DNA of 64,000 nucleotides from an uncultured Cycloclasticus sp. (GTDB taxonomy: Bacteria; Pseudomonadota; Gammaproteobacteria; Methylococcales; Cycloclasticaceae): contig CAJXTU010000004.1 of the NCBI GenBank assembly GCA_913060865.1, forward strand, positions 62,001-126,000, written 5' to 3'. Below are positions 29,873-39,469 of the stretch, in pieces. Below the pieces are notes generated by a model that had not been told where the DNA came from, did no database searches, and was given only the letters and a program-made list of their open reading frames with translations. How positions within the stretch are numbered: the stretch's first letter is position 1; each line of letters begins with the position of its first letter. A program made the position numbers and the translations under genes.

Positions 29873-30814
29873 TTGTTGACAACCTCTTTTTCACAACACA
29901 CTCTCGTCAGAGATCTTGAATGGGTTATCGCCAACCCACCGATTATTCAAGGGCTGCTGCATAATCTGGACTGGACTGATACAGGCGATTGGAACCAAGC
30001 ATACAAAGATTTTAACCTACAACTTAACGAGTTAAATCAAAATCCTATCGAGCTCATTAAGTTATTAGAAGACCAACATGACTATCGACTAGGGCATCGC
30101 TTTGAGACACTACTCACCTATTGGTTTAAACATAATGGTCGCCACGAAGTTTTAGCTCAAAATCTGCAAGTCCAAGATAACAACAGGACGATTGGCGAAT
30201 TTGATTTTATTGTAAAGGACCATTTAAGCCATAAGACTCAACATTGGGAAGTAGCTTGTAAATTCTATATTGGCTTAGGCGATACCTCTCAAGCCCAACA
30301 CTGGGTTGGCCCAATGCTAAAAGATCGCTTAGACATCAAATACCATGCGATGCGATCACGACAAAGCAAATTATCCGCTCACCCAGCGGCGAAAACACAA
30401 CTCAAGCAACTTGGTATTTCAATTGATGAACATATTTGCCTCATGAAAGGCCGTTTGTTTTACCCCATCCACTCACCTACAGAAGCTCGGCCCAACTTCG
30501 TTTCAAGCTCTCACCAACACGGACAATGGGCTAGAACAGATCAATTTCTGGAATATTTTCAATCAACAAATATCCAATGGCAGCCACTGAACAAAAACCA
30601 ATGGATGGCTTCACAAGTTTATTTACCTCATCACAGTTATTACACGGCCAGTAGTATTGTTCAATACTTTTTAGATCGGCCGCAACAACTGCCTTTATGT
30701 GTAGCTGGGTTCTTACCCGAGAAATCGACAAAACAGGAGATCAGTCGTGTTTTTTTAGTTGCAAAAGATTGGGCGAAAAATATAGATTTCACCGATAATA
30801 CAGCGACCACTTAA
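29873..30814 (+). CDS. DUF1853 family protein
   Basis: The 313-residue product fits DUF1853, a family of uncharacterised cytoplasmic proteins. The start LVRDLEWVIANPPI and the middle block RLGHRFETLLTYWFKH with GEFDFIVKD and HWEVACKFYIG are typical. The last two have the order of a PD-(D/E)xK nuclease core (E-x-D...E-x-x-x-K), so a nuclease-like fold is plausible; this is inference and no activity is known. It starts at TTG (two adjacent TTG codons are possible) eight bases after the UPF0149 gene. Confidence 0.75.
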   Translation: MLTTSFSQHTLVRDLEWVIANPPIIQGLLHNLDWTDTGDWNQAYKDFNLQLNELNQNPIELIKLLEDQHDYRLGHRFETLLTYWFKHNGRHEVLAQNLQVQDNNRTIGEFDFIVKDHLSHKTQHWEVACKFYIGLGDTSQAQHWVGPMLKDRLDIKYHAMRSRQSKLSAHPAAKTQLKQLGISIDEHICLMKGRLFYPIHSPTEARPNFVSSSHQHGQWARTDQFLEYFQSTNIQWQPLNKNQWMASQVYLPHHSYYTASSIVQYFLDRPQQLPLCVAGFLPEKSTKQEISRVFLVAKDWAKNIDFTDNTATT

Positions 30815-30836
30815 ACCCTATAAACAGAGATATCCT

Positions 30837-32027
30837 TTGAGCAATAATATAGATCAACCTATAGAAACCTTCATCATTAACCATTGCCAAGTCACCTTGT
30901 TAGGCACCGCCCACGTATCTAAAGCAAGCGCCGAAGCGGTCGAAACACTCATTTCGGCAAATGATTATGACGCCATTGCGGTCGAACTTTGCCCTAGCCG
31001 GTACAACGCCTTAATCGATCCTGACAGTCTCGCTAAGATGGATTTATTTAATGTTATCAAAAGCGGTAAAGCAGCTATGGTGACAGCCAGCTTGGCGTTA
31101 GGCGCGTTCCAGCAAAAAATGGCTGATGAGCTAGGGATTGAGCCCGGCGCAGAAATGAAAATAGCCGCCGACCTAGCGCAGCAATCTCATAAACCTGTCT
31201 TACTGATAGATCGAGAAGTGGGGACCACATTAAAACGTGTCTACCGAAACGTGCCTTGGTGGAAACGTATGGAGTTGGTTTCGGGCCTCCTAGCCAGTGT
31301 CATGTTTTCAGAAAAGGTCAGTGAAGAAGATATTGAGAAACTCAAAGAGGGCGATGTTTTAGATGCCACCTTTTCTCAATTTGCAGAATCATCCCATGAG
31401 ATTTATGAGCCGCTTGTTAACGAACGTGATCAATATATGGCTCACCGTATAGTTAACGATGCTAAATCAGGGCAATACAAAACCATGCTCGCGGTCATTG
31501 GCGCTGGTCATTTAAAAGGCATCAAATCTTACATTGACTCTCAACTTAAAAACGCCAAAAGCCTTGAGGAACTCGACACTCTCCCCCCATCTAGCCGATG
31601 GCCAAAAATCATACCTTGGGTTATTGTTACGCTAGTTTTTGTCGGCTTTGGCATTGGTTTTAACCGCGCACCTGAACTCGGCTGGCAACTGGTCATCGAG
31701 TGGGTTCTCATCAATGGAGGTCTATCTGCGTTGGGTGCTTTATTAGCAACAGCTCACCCACTAACTATTATCACAGCATTTTTAGCCGCGCCCCTAACAT
31801 CACTTAACCCAACAGTTGGCGCAGGTATGGTCACCGCTGCTACAGAGGCATGGGCAAGGAAACCTCGTGTCGGCGATTTCTCAACACTAAAAAGAGACAC
31901 TGTAAATATAACGGGTTGGTGGAAAAATCGGGTTTCTCGTACCTTATTAGTTTTTTTGTTTAGTACGATCGGCTCAGCTGCAGGCACCTATATCGCAGGC
32001 TTTAGAATTTTTGAGCAGCTAACTTAA
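30837..32027 (+). CDS. TraB/PrgY family membrane protein
   Basis: The first 250 residues form a TraB-type domain with the conserved TLLGTAHVSKAS (GTAH) near residue 17, YDAIAVELCPSRY, and a later AVIGAGHLKGI (G-x-x-H). These residues resemble the metal-binding core of Tiki/TraB proteases. Three or four membrane helices follow (WVIVTLVFVGFGIGF, WVLINGGLSALGALLA, and a last one near 375). Enterococcal PrgY shuts off pheromone; the bacterial chromosomal members have no assigned role. Initiation is at TTG with AGAGA six bases upstream. Its last nine bases overlap the end of plsB on the other strand. Confidence 0.85.
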   Translation: MSNNIDQPIETFIINHCQVTLLGTAHVSKASAEAVETLISANDYDAIAVELCPSRYNALIDPDSLAKMDLFNVIKSGKAAMVTASLALGAFQQKMADELGIEPGAEMKIAADLAQQSHKPVLLIDREVGTTLKRVYRNVPWWKRMELVSGLLASVMFSEKVSEEDIEKLKEGDVLDATFSQFAESSHEIYEPLVNERDQYMAHRIVNDAKSGQYKTMLAVIGAGHLKGIKSYIDSQLKNAKSLEELDTLPPSSRWPKIIPWVIVTLVFVGFGIGFNRAPELGWQLVIEWVLINGGLSALGALLATAHPLTIITAFLAAPLTSLNPTVGAGMVTAATEAWARKPRVGDFSTLKRDTVNITGWWKNRVSRTLLVFLFSTIGSAAGTYIAGFRIFEQLT

Positions 32028-34439
32028 ATTTAATAAATTCGGCTTAATAAGTTCATGGACATTTTTACGTACCTGCTGGCTCATCACTAAGCCAGCATCA
32101 TCAATAATCGAGTTAAGAACCTTACCGTACGTTAACTTTCCTTTGTCGTTTGCCCAAATAATTTCTTCGTTATAGAGCATTTCAATGAAGCCTTTAAACA
32201 AGACTTTATCAAAAAACTCTGGTGAATTGAGGCCATTAAGCCTCGACAGCTTTTCAGCCATTTCACCACAAACCTTTTCCAACTCAAAACGCGTAAAAGT
32301 TCCTTCTTCGTTTTGCTTAAGCAGTAGCACCGTTAAATAGAAACGCTCTAAACTCAACAAAACACCACGGGATAGATAGGTCATAGTTTGCTGATGAGCT
32401 TTATCCACCGATAAGCTATTAGATAACTGTTTAATCAACCCCTGATCAATCAAGCTAGCAATCACTTTGTTAGCCGTATAAGTGATTTGCCTATTACTCC
32501 AATGCATTGACAGTTCATCTTTTATAAATGGATATACTAACCTGAACCAGTGCACAACTTGCTTAGGTTTCAATGATTGATGACTCAAAAAGCAACACGC
32601 GATAAAGGATGGCAAAACGAATAAGTGAACAATGTTGTTTCTGAAGTACGTCATCAACACCGCGTCACTACCTTCCACATACAAGGTATCACCACGGTCT
32701 GCCAATTTTCTTTTTACCGTACCAAATTCTTCACCGTAGGCGATAATCTCTTCGGCAGTTAACTGAATGCGTGTTACATCATTAGAGTAGGGGGCAGCCT
32801 CTAACAAGGTTAAATAGATCTCTAATTGCTGCATTAAACTCGCTTCGCTCATCGACTGGTCAGGCGAATTTAACAGCGCCATTGCCAACAAGCCCATCGC
32901 ATTAACGTGTGTCGCTTCATTAATGCCAGACATGATTTTACTGCCTAATTTACTCACTATCGTGCTAACAAGCTCCTTATTATCCGCACAGTTTTCACGT
33001 CGCCATTGGGGGTATTCCGATTCAATCAATTGATCCAAGTAAATAGGTGAGCCGAAATTAACGTGCACTTGTCCAAAACGGTTTTTCAACGCTTTAAACG
33101 AACGCAAAACTCCCATGACTGATTCGGACTTCTTCGGCTTACCGCTCAATTCGTTAACATATGTCTCACCTTCAACCAGTTTTTCGTAGGCGAAATTAAC
33201 AGGCAGAAAAACAACTGACCGTTTATGGTCTCTAAGGTAGCTTCGTACACTCATTGCTAACAAACCCGGCTTCGCCTTTAGCTTGCGCCCTGTACGGCTA
33301 CGGCCGCCTTCAACGAAGTATTCAACAGCTGTACCGCTGCTGGCCAAATAGCCCATATACGCCTCAAATACTGCGCCATAAAGGATATTCCCTTTAAATG
33401 TTCGACGGAGGAAAAAAGCACCACAGCGCCTAAGCCATGGACCGACAATAGGGATATTTAAATTAATACCGGCAGCCACATGCGGCGGCGCCAACCCACG
33501 TGTAAATAATGCGTAAGATAAAACCAAGTAATCCATATGACTTTGATGACTCGGCACATACACAATTTGATGTTTTCGAGATAGCCGTTCGACGCGCTTG
33601 AAATGATGAAGAACGATACCATCGTATAGTTTATTCCACAGCCAACCTAATATCTTTTCAAGCACAATTGCTGCCCGAATATTAATAACCGCTGCAATTT
33701 CAACGGCATATGCTTTGGCTTGTTTTTCTGACTCTGCCGTTGATAATTTGTTACGTTTAACCTCTCGCTGTATAGCGCGCTGAACAATATCCGTTTTTAT
33801 TAAATCTTCAGCCAACCTCTTAGGCGACAACTGGTTGGGCCCAATCATTACTAGACGCGTTCTCGCAAAATGCACACGCAACACACGTGTTAACTTTCTA
33901 GTCAGGTACTGGGCAGTTTGCCCTTCAGTAGCAAACTGCTTAAGTGAAACAGGGTCACCAAACCGTACAATGGTAGAACGGCCATTAAAGATGATGGATA
34001 AGGCACGAGAAAAAAGGTTTGATTTAACGCCCTCATCGGCAAAAAAGCGACTCCAGAAACCCTCGGATTTTTTTGGCCCACGTCCCCAAAAAACGGATAC
34101 GGGAACAATTAAAATATCCTCATTCGACGCCCCTGTTTTTGCTATAAGGCGCGCCAAGCGATCCGGAGCAGGGTCTGATTTGTGTGTTTTCAAGCTCTCT
34201 AATGAAAACAAAGCCTGCTGTTCACTAATGGACTCGGCCTGAATACCATTAGAGGGTAATGGTAACGCTAAATCCCTACACACTTGCTCCAGCACGATCT
34301 GTTTTGAAGCAGCGTCACTAAAGGTCACATAACAAACTTTTTTATGCTTAAAAGCACCTAACTGTGCATCATCATTGGGTAAGACCTTCGCCTTAACCCA
34401 AAAAGACAACAACCAACGTAATAAAAAAGAACCTAACAT
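32019..34439 (-). CDS. plsB: Glycerol-3-phosphate 1-O-acyltransferase PlsB
   Basis: PlsB acylates glycerol 3-phosphate at sn-1 to start phospholipid synthesis at the inner membrane. The 806 residues match E. coli PlsB (807). The acyltransferase motifs are clear: HQSHMD near residue 304 (the HxxxxD active site), GAFFLRRTFKG, YFVEGGRSRTG and VFLPVNFAYEK. An N-terminal amphipathic stretch (LGSFLLRWLLSFWVKAKVLP) fits the membrane-associated start. It begins two bases after ttcA ends, so the two are cotranscribed, an unusual pairing. Confidence 0.96.
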   Translation of the reverse strand: MLGSFLLRWLLSFWVKAKVLPNDDAQLGAFKHKKVCYVTFSDAASKQIVLEQVCRDLALPLPSNGIQAESISEQQALFSLESLKTHKSDPAPDRLARLIAKTGASNEDILIVPVSVFWGRGPKKSEGFWSRFFADEGVKSNLFSRALSIIFNGRSTIVRFGDPVSLKQFATEGQTAQYLTRKLTRVLRVHFARTRLVMIGPNQLSPKRLAEDLIKTDIVQRAIQREVKRNKLSTAESEKQAKAYAVEIAAVINIRAAIVLEKILGWLWNKLYDGIVLHHFKRVERLSRKHQIVYVPSHQSHMDYLVLSYALFTRGLAPPHVAAGINLNIPIVGPWLRRCGAFFLRRTFKGNILYGAVFEAYMGYLASSGTAVEYFVEGGRSRTGRKLKAKPGLLAMSVRSYLRDHKRSVVFLPVNFAYEKLVEGETYVNELSGKPKKSESVMGVLRSFKALKNRFGQVHVNFGSPIYLDQLIESEYPQWRRENCADNKELVSTIVSKLGSKIMSGINEATHVNAMGLLAMALLNSPDQSMSEASLMQQLEIYLTLLEAAPYSNDVTRIQLTAEEIIAYGEEFGTVKRKLADRGDTLYVEGSDAVLMTYFRNNIVHLFVLPSFIACCFLSHQSLKPKQVVHWFRLVYPFIKDELSMHWSNRQITYTANKVIASLIDQGLIKQLSNSLSVDKAHQQTMTYLSRGVLLSLERFYLTVLLLKQNEEGTFTRFELEKVCGEMAEKLSRLNGLNSPEFFDKVLFKGFIEMLYNEEIIWANDKGKLTYGKVLNSIIDDAGLVMSQQVRKNVHELIKPNLLNLS

Positions 34440-34441
34440 CT

Positions 34442-35299
34442 CTATTTACTGGCCGACAGCGCTGGAAATACAACCGGATGAGATTCTCTCACTTCATCAA
34501 CCTCTGTTGACTGAGTTAAAGTCTCGAAATCAAACAACTGCCGATCTAATAGTTGCGATGGTTTAATATTTTTCAGGCCATTAAAGATGGTCTCCACACG
34601 TCCCGGAAACTCTCGGTCCCATTGGTTCAACATATTCTTCATTTGTACACGTTGCAGGTTGTCTTGGCTACCGCACAAATTACACGGAATAATGGGATAG
34701 TTTTTTAGTTGAGCAAATTCTGCAATATCTTTTTCTCTCGAATACGACAGTGGCCGAATCACAATATGCTTGCCATTGTCACTTTTAAGTTTTGCTGGCA
34801 TAGCCTTTAGCTGACCACCATAAAACATATTAAGAAAAAACGTTTCAATAATGTCATCACGATGATGCCCTAAGGCAATTTTATTAAAACCATTGTCTTC
34901 AGCATACGCATACAAAGCACCTCTGCGCATTCTTGAGCACAAACCACAGGTTGTTTTTCCTTCAGGTACCACACGTGTTACAACACTATAGGTATCTTGC
35001 TCAATCACATGGTATGGCACACCTATTGATTGCAAGTATTCAGGCAAGATATGTTCTGGGAACCCCGGTTGTTTTTGATCTAAGTTCACAGCTAATAACT
35101 CAAAATTAACAGGCGCACTCTTACGCAAGTTCAGCAAAATATCCAACATCGTGTAGGAATCTTTGCCACCCGATAAACACACCATAATCCGGTCGCCCTC
35201 TTCAACCATATTATAGTCAGCTATCGCCTGCCCCATTTCACGCCGTAAACGCTTTTGCAGCTTGTTATAACGTGTTTTAGTTTTGTCTAATGTACTCAT
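34442..35299 (-). CDS. ttcA: tRNA 2-thiocytidine(32) synthetase TtcA
   Basis: TtcA thiolates cytidine 32 of several tRNAs using a [4Fe-4S] cluster and ATP. The PP-loop is SGGKDS at residues 43-48, the cluster cysteines Cys118 and Cys121 lie in [12 protein letters not shown], and a third conserved cysteine occurs in [10 protein letters not shown]. At 285 residues it is close to the E. coli enzyme (311). It is divergent from the ADP-ribosylglycohydrolase-like gene and followed directly by plsB. Confidence 0.95.
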   Translation of the reverse strand: MSTLDKTKTRYNKLQKRLRREMGQAIADYNMVEEGDRIMVCLSGGKDSYTMLDILLNLRKSAPVNFELLAVNLDQKQPGFPEHILPEYLQSIGVPYHVIEQDTYSVVTRVVPEGKTTCGLCSRMRRGALYAYAEDNGFNKIALGHHRDDIIETFFLNMFYGGQLKAMPAKLKSDNGKHIVIRPLSYSREKDIAEFAQLKNYPIIPCNLCGSQDNLQRVQMKNMLNQWDREFPGRVETIFNGLKNIKPSQLLDRQLFDFETLTQSTEVDEVRESHPVVFPALSASK

Positions 35300-35340
35300 T
35301 CGCGCATTTTAACAGAGAACACCCTCGCACTTTAAGTAGA

Positions 35341-35356
35341 TGCAAGCCTGCTTGCA
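35341..35356. repeat. 7-bp inverted repeat between ttcA and the ARH-like gene
   Basis: TGCAAGC and GCTTGCA flank two bases in the 98-base divergent gap. The position, about 40 bases from each start codon, suits an operator, but no regulator is recognised and no T run follows. Confidence 0.35.
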
Positions 35357-35397
35357 AAATGCTATAACAATAAAAAAACTAATAACAGGTCTGCTCT

Positions 35398-36444
35398 ATG
35401 TCTACTATTACTCTTCAAGATCGTGCCGTTGGCGCCATTATGGGTGCGTATATCGGCGATGCCTTAGGCTTGGGTCCACATTGGTATTACAACCTTGATG
35501 AACAGCAGCAACAATACGGTGAATGGATAGACGACTATACCGACCCCCAACCAGACCGCTATCACGGTGGTATGAAAGCAGGCCAGCAATCACAATCAGG
35601 CTTAATCTTAAATATGCTGATTGACTCTATACTCGCTAACGGAGACTACAACGAAGAAAGCTTTTGCCAACGCTTAGATAACGATCTGTTCCCACTGCTT
35701 GACGGTACTGCCAATGTTGGTCCAGGCGGCTTCACTAGCCAATCAATCCGAGAAGCTTGGGTTTTACGGACACAACACAACAAGCCTTGGGGTGAAGTGG
35801 CAGGTTTTACCGATAATACTGAAGCGGCTGAACGAATTTTGGCCTTAGCGGTACGCTATGCGACAAACCCGAAAGAATTAGCAAGCAGCGTATCAAGCAA
35901 CACCCTTCTCACCCAATGTGACGAAACCATCAACGCGATGACCGTTGCTTATGCCGCCGTTCTCGGTATGTTGGTGCAAGGACACCCTTTAGACGAAGAA
36001 TTATCTGGCAAGCTAATGCAACTTGTTGGCGACCACCAACTTCCGTTTCACGCCATGACCATACCAGGCAGCAAGCCATCGGGTGCTGGCACGTTTGCAT
36101 CACCTGATGCATTACTCACTCCATCGAGCATTGCCCGTGCAGCACACGAAGATTTAATTCAACCTGCTTGGAAAGTGTCCATTGTATATGGCATGCCTTG
36201 TGCCGTTTATCACCAATTTCCTGCTTGTTATTACTTAGCCGCGCGTTATTCAGATGATTTTGAAAATGCTGTGTTACACGCCATAAATGGTGGTGGACAA
36301 AACATGGCTCGTGCGATGTTAACCGGTGCTCTTGTCGGCGCACAGGTCGGCATTAAAAACATTCCCCAACGATTTATTGATGGTTTAGAAAACTCAACCG
36401 AGCTGCTGGAACAAGCAGAAAAACTGGCTGCCTTGATAAACTAA
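35398..36444 (+). CDS. ADP-ribosylglycohydrolase-fold protein lacking canonical metal ligands
   Basis: The 348-residue protein begins like an ADP-ribosylglycohydrolase (ARH/DraG family): [20 protein letters not shown] near residue 11 and a C-terminal GALVGAQVG. The enzymes of this family bind two Mg ions through a TDDT motif and a late DTDT-type motif. Here the first region reads [14 protein letters not shown] and the second [19 protein letters not shown], so the expected aspartates are missing. A related crystallin-J1 group also lacks hydrolase function. It may thus be a binding or regulatory protein, or use other residues. It is four bases ahead of ung, possibly cotranscribed; a link to DNA ADP-ribosylation or repair is speculation. 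Confidence 0.75.
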   Translation: MSTITLQDRAVGAIMGAYIGDALGLGPHWYYNLDEQQQQYGEWIDDYTDPQPDRYHGGMKAGQQSQSGLILNMLIDSILANGDYNEESFCQRLDNDLFPLLDGTANVGPGGFTSQSIREAWVLRTQHNKPWGEVAGFTDNTEAAERILALAVRYATNPKELASSVSSNTLLTQCDETINAMTVAYAAVLGMLVQGHPLDEELSGKLMQLVGDHQLPFHAMTIPGSKPSGAGTFASPDALLTPSSIARAAHEDLIQPAWKVSIVYGMPCAVYHQFPACYYLAARYSDDFENAVLHAINGGGQNMARAMLTGALVGAQVGIKNIPQRFIDGLENSTELLEQAEKLAALIN

Positions 36445-36448
36445 TTCC

Positions 36449-37144
36449 ATGGCACTCTCTAATGCACAAAGCTGGAAGCCTTACTTAGATGATGAGTTAA
36501 ACCAACCTTATATGCTCGCCCTGAAAGAATTTTTACGCTTAGAAAAAAACAACGACAAGATCATCTACCCTCATTCCTCTCACTGGTTCCACGCATTAGA
36601 AATAACACCGTTACAGGCGGTAAAAGTTGTCATCTTGGGGCAAGACCCCTATCACCAACCACACCAAGCGCACGGCTTATGCTTCTCGGTACAACCTGAT
36701 GTAAAAATACCCCCTTCACTTTTAAATATTTATAAAGAACTACAAGCCGATTTAGGTATTCCCTACGCGCTACACGGCTGTTTAGAAAGCTGGGCAAAAC
36801 AAGGTGTATTATTACTGAACAGTGTATTGACCGTTGAATATAACAAACCAAACGCACACCAAGGGAAAGGCTGGGAAACATTTACCGACAAAATTATTCG
36901 TACCGTTGCCGAGCAAAACGAACACGTCGTGTTTTTACTTTGGGGTAATTACGCACAAAAAAAAGGCGCGTTTATAGATGAGCAGCGTCACCTCGTTTTA
37001 AAAGCCCCTCACCCTTCACCCTTATCGGCCCACCGTGGTTTTTTAGGCTGCAAACACTTCAGTGCTACTAACCACTACCTTCAACAGCACGGTAAAAAAC
37101 CTATTCATTGGGAGTTACCAAAAATAGCAGGGCCTGTTAGTTAA
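36449..37144 (+). CDS. ung: Uracil-DNA glycosylase, family 1
   Basis: Ung removes uracil from DNA. Catalytic Asp66 stands in [10 protein letters not shown], the uracil-pocket motif continues HGLCFSV, and His188 with the DNA-intercalating loop is in [15 protein letters not shown]. The length of 231 is normal (E. coli 229). It follows the ARH-fold gene by four bases. No UGI-like or phage gene is nearby. Confidence 0.96.
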   Translation: MALSNAQSWKPYLDDELNQPYMLALKEFLRLEKNNDKIIYPHSSHWFHALEITPLQAVKVVILGQDPYHQPHQAHGLCFSVQPDVKIPPSLLNIYKELQADLGIPYALHGCLESWAKQGVLLLNSVLTVEYNKPNAHQGKGWETFTDKIIRTVAEQNEHVVFLLWGNYAQKKGAFIDEQRHLVLKAPHPSPLSAHRGFLGCKHFSATNHYLQQHGKKPIHWELPKIAGPVS

Positions 37145-37260
37145 CGTCCCAACACGGAAACAAGCAAGAAAATTATTGTCTGCTATTATTTAAATGTACG
37201 AACTCATTTTAACAAAACTAATCATCTTCAGCTTTTCAATATAAACAATAAAACATAAAC

Positions 37261-38598
37261 ATGTTAAACGATCAGCAGTTCCTTGAACCATTACTGAGCC
37301 AGTTAGTCACCCCAACCTTTGTATTAGATGCCGAAGGTAAGGTTTTAGTATGGAATAAAGCCTGTGAACGCCTAACTGGTGTTAAAGCTGACAAACTGAT
37401 AGGCACTAACAATCACTGGCAAGCCTTTTATGACGATAAAAGAAATTGCTTAGCTGACTTGCTCGTAAAAGGCAAAACAGATGAACTCCAAGAACTTTAC
37501 TGTTATCACTCAGACAACAACCAATTTGGCTTCCACGCTGAAAACTGGTGTCAAATACCCAACGTACCTGGCCACTTTTATTTAGCTATTGATGCTGGTG
37601 CTATCCATAATGAGAAAGGTGAACTAATAGCCGTTGTTGAAACTATTAGAGACATCACCGAGCAAAAACTTGCCCAAGAGAACCTAAATCGTCTAATGCA
37701 GGACCACGTAACCCCTACTTTTGCTTTAGATGCTAAGGGAGAAATAATTATTTGGAATAAAGCCTGTGAACAACTAACCAATTATAAAGCCGAAACCTTG
37801 ATCGGTACAAAGGACCACTGGAAGGCTTTTTATGATGTACAAAGAGATTGCTTAGCCGACATACTGTTAAAAAATGATACTGACAAAATCGAAAAGCTAT
37901 ATTCACTTCAAGCCGACAACAATGCGAACGAACATGGGCTAAGAGTTGAGAATTGGTGCCAGATCCCTAATGTTCCGGGGCATTTTTACTTAGCGATTGA
38001 TGCAGCCCCAATTTTCAACGACGCTGGCGATTTAATCGCTGTTGTTGAATCACTTCGGAATATGACTGAAGCAAAGTTAGCACAGGAGGAACTCGAACGT
38101 CTTTCGCAATATGATGGCCTCACTGGGCTTGCCAATAGAAGGTCATTTGACCTAAGGCTTAAAGGTGACTGGAGCTTGGCAGAACGAAACCACACACCTT
38201 TATCATTATTGTTTATAGACATTGATCACTTCAAACAATTTAACGATATATACGGTCACCAACTGGGAGATGATTGCTTGAAAGCTGTGGCATCCACTAT
38301 TTCTGGCCAATGCCTTCGCCCTTCTGATCTATCCGCGCGTTATGGTGGTGAAGAATTCACCATCATATTACCCGCCACTGACAAAGCAGGTGCTCAAGTC
38401 ACCGCCGAGCGTGTCCGCAAAGCTGTTTTTGACTTACATTGGGAACATTCTGGCAACAGTGCAGCTGATTGTGTCACCATTAGTATCGGTATAGGCACTT
38501 GCATTCCCACCAAAGATCAACTCGTTGACACCATTATTAAGATGGCAGACGAGTCGTTATACAAAGCAAAAGAACAAGGTCGGAACCGAATCATTTAA
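37261..38598 (+). CDS. Diguanylate cyclase with two duplicated PAS domains (PAS-PAS-GGDEF)
   Basis: The 445 residues carry two PAS domains (about 16-145 and 150-279) and a GGDEF domain (about 284-445). The active-site motif is GGEEF at 362-366, preceded five residues earlier by RPSD (353-356), the RxxD inhibitory site, so the cyclase should be active and subject to product inhibition. The two PAS copies are close duplicates: both contain WNKACE, HW-AFYD, ENWCQIPNVPGHFYLAIDA. No membrane segment or signal peptide exists, so it is a soluble sensor; the shared Cys in ENWCQIP and the absence of a visible haem histidine pattern leave the ligand open. It is monocistronic, converging with msrA. It probably supplies c-di-GMP for PilZ proteins. 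Confidence 0.92.
   Translation: MLNDQQFLEPLLSQLVTPTFVLDAEGKVLVWNKACERLTGVKADKLIGTNNHWQAFYDDKRNCLADLLVKGKTDELQELYCYHSDNNQFGFHAENWCQIPNVPGHFYLAIDAGAIHNEKGELIAVVETIRDITEQKLAQENLNRLMQDHVTPTFALDAKGEIIIWNKACEQLTNYKAETLIGTKDHWKAFYDVQRDCLADILLKNDTDKIEKLYSLQADNNANEHGLRVENWCQIPNVPGHFYLAIDAAPIFNDAGDLIAVVESLRNMTEAKLAQEELERLSQYDGLTGLANRRSFDLRLKGDWSLAERNHTPLSLLFIDIDHFKQFNDIYGHQLGDDCLKAVASTISGQCLRPSDLSARYGGEEFTIILPATDKAGAQVTAERVRKAVFDLHWEHSGNSAADCVTISIGIGTCIPTKDQLVDTIIKMADESLYKAKEQGRNRII
37306..38103 (+). repeat. Intragenic tandem duplication of the PAS module
   Basis: Two units of about 134 and 131 codons (37306-37707 and 37708-38103) encode near-matching PAS domains joined end to end. Protein stretches of up to about 19 residues are the same, and identical or near-identical nucleotide runs such as TGGAATAAAGCCTGTGAA occur in both, which points to a fairly recent duplication. 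Confidence 0.85.
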
Positions 38599-38623
38599 CC
38601 TGTTTATTGCTTTTTTGGCCTAC

Positions 38624-39256
38624 TTATTCGGAAAACTTAACACCCGTGCCACCAAGCCCACAATAACCATTGGGGTTTTTAGCCAAGTATTGCTGATGAT
38701 AATCCTCAGCATAATAAAACAATGGACTAGGCAAAATTTCCGTCGTTATTGAACCAAACCCTGCGCTACTCAACTGGCTTTGAAAACTTTCACGCGTTTG
38801 CTTCGCCAAATTAGATTCATCTTCTGTTGTGTAATAAATGCCTGAGCGATACTGTGTACCCACATCATTCCCCTGCTGCATACCTTGCGTTGGATTATGA
38901 GACTCCCAAAAGGTTTTAAGCAAGTCGCTATAAGTAATTATCGCTGGGTCATAGATGACCAACACCACCTCATTGTGCCCGGTTTGCCCCGAGCAGACCT
39001 CTTCGTATGTTGGGTTGGGCGTAAACCCGGCAGCGTAACCAACGGCTGTTGAGTACACACCTTCTAATTGCCAGAACTTCCGCTCTGCACCCCAAAAACA
39101 ACCTAAACCAAAGAGCGCTTTTTTATGCCCTGGTTGAAAGGGTTCAACTAAAGAGTGCCCTCGATATACATAATGAGAACTTGAAACCTGCATCGAATCA
39201 GAACGCCCAGGCAGTGCTTGCTCCTTAGACGGTAAAACAGTTTTATCAGAAAACAT
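38624..39256 (-). CDS. msrA: Peptide methionine-S-sulfoxide reductase MsrA
   Basis: MsrA repairs the S epimer of methionine sulfoxide in proteins. The nucleophile is Cys53 in [11 protein letters not shown], and the C-terminal resolving cysteine is Cys199 in GYCGLGGTG. The stretches [24 protein letters not shown] and QYRSGIYY (quoted here as [15 protein letters not shown] and QYRSGIYY motifs) are diagnostic. At 210 residues it equals the long E. coli type (212), with the N-terminal extension of about 45 residues. It has no signal peptide, so it acts in the cytoplasm. Confidence 0.96.
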   Translation of the reverse strand: MFSDKTVLPSKEQALPGRSDSMQVSSSHYVYRGHSLVEPFQPGHKKALFGLGCFWGAERKFWQLEGVYSTAVGYAAGFTPNPTYEEVCSGQTGHNEVVLVIYDPAIITYSDLLKTFWESHNPTQGMQQGNDVGTQYRSGIYYTTEDESNLAKQTRESFQSQLSSAGFGSITTEILPSPLFYYAEDYHQQYLAKNPNGYCGLGGTGVKFSE

Positions 39257-39469
39257 ACTTATTTGACCTTGTTTTTATAGTGACTAATACTAGTCTTATC
39301 CGTAGAGATAAAACATTCTCATTTTAATGCTCAGATAATAACGAACTTGGCAAAAATAATATCGCCCAGCATGTGACAATACAAGCTTAATAGTGAGTTC
39401 TCTAATGAAAATTTTAATTCAGTGAATGTGCCTTTTTAGTAAAACTTTTGAAACGACTACCGCAAGTTT

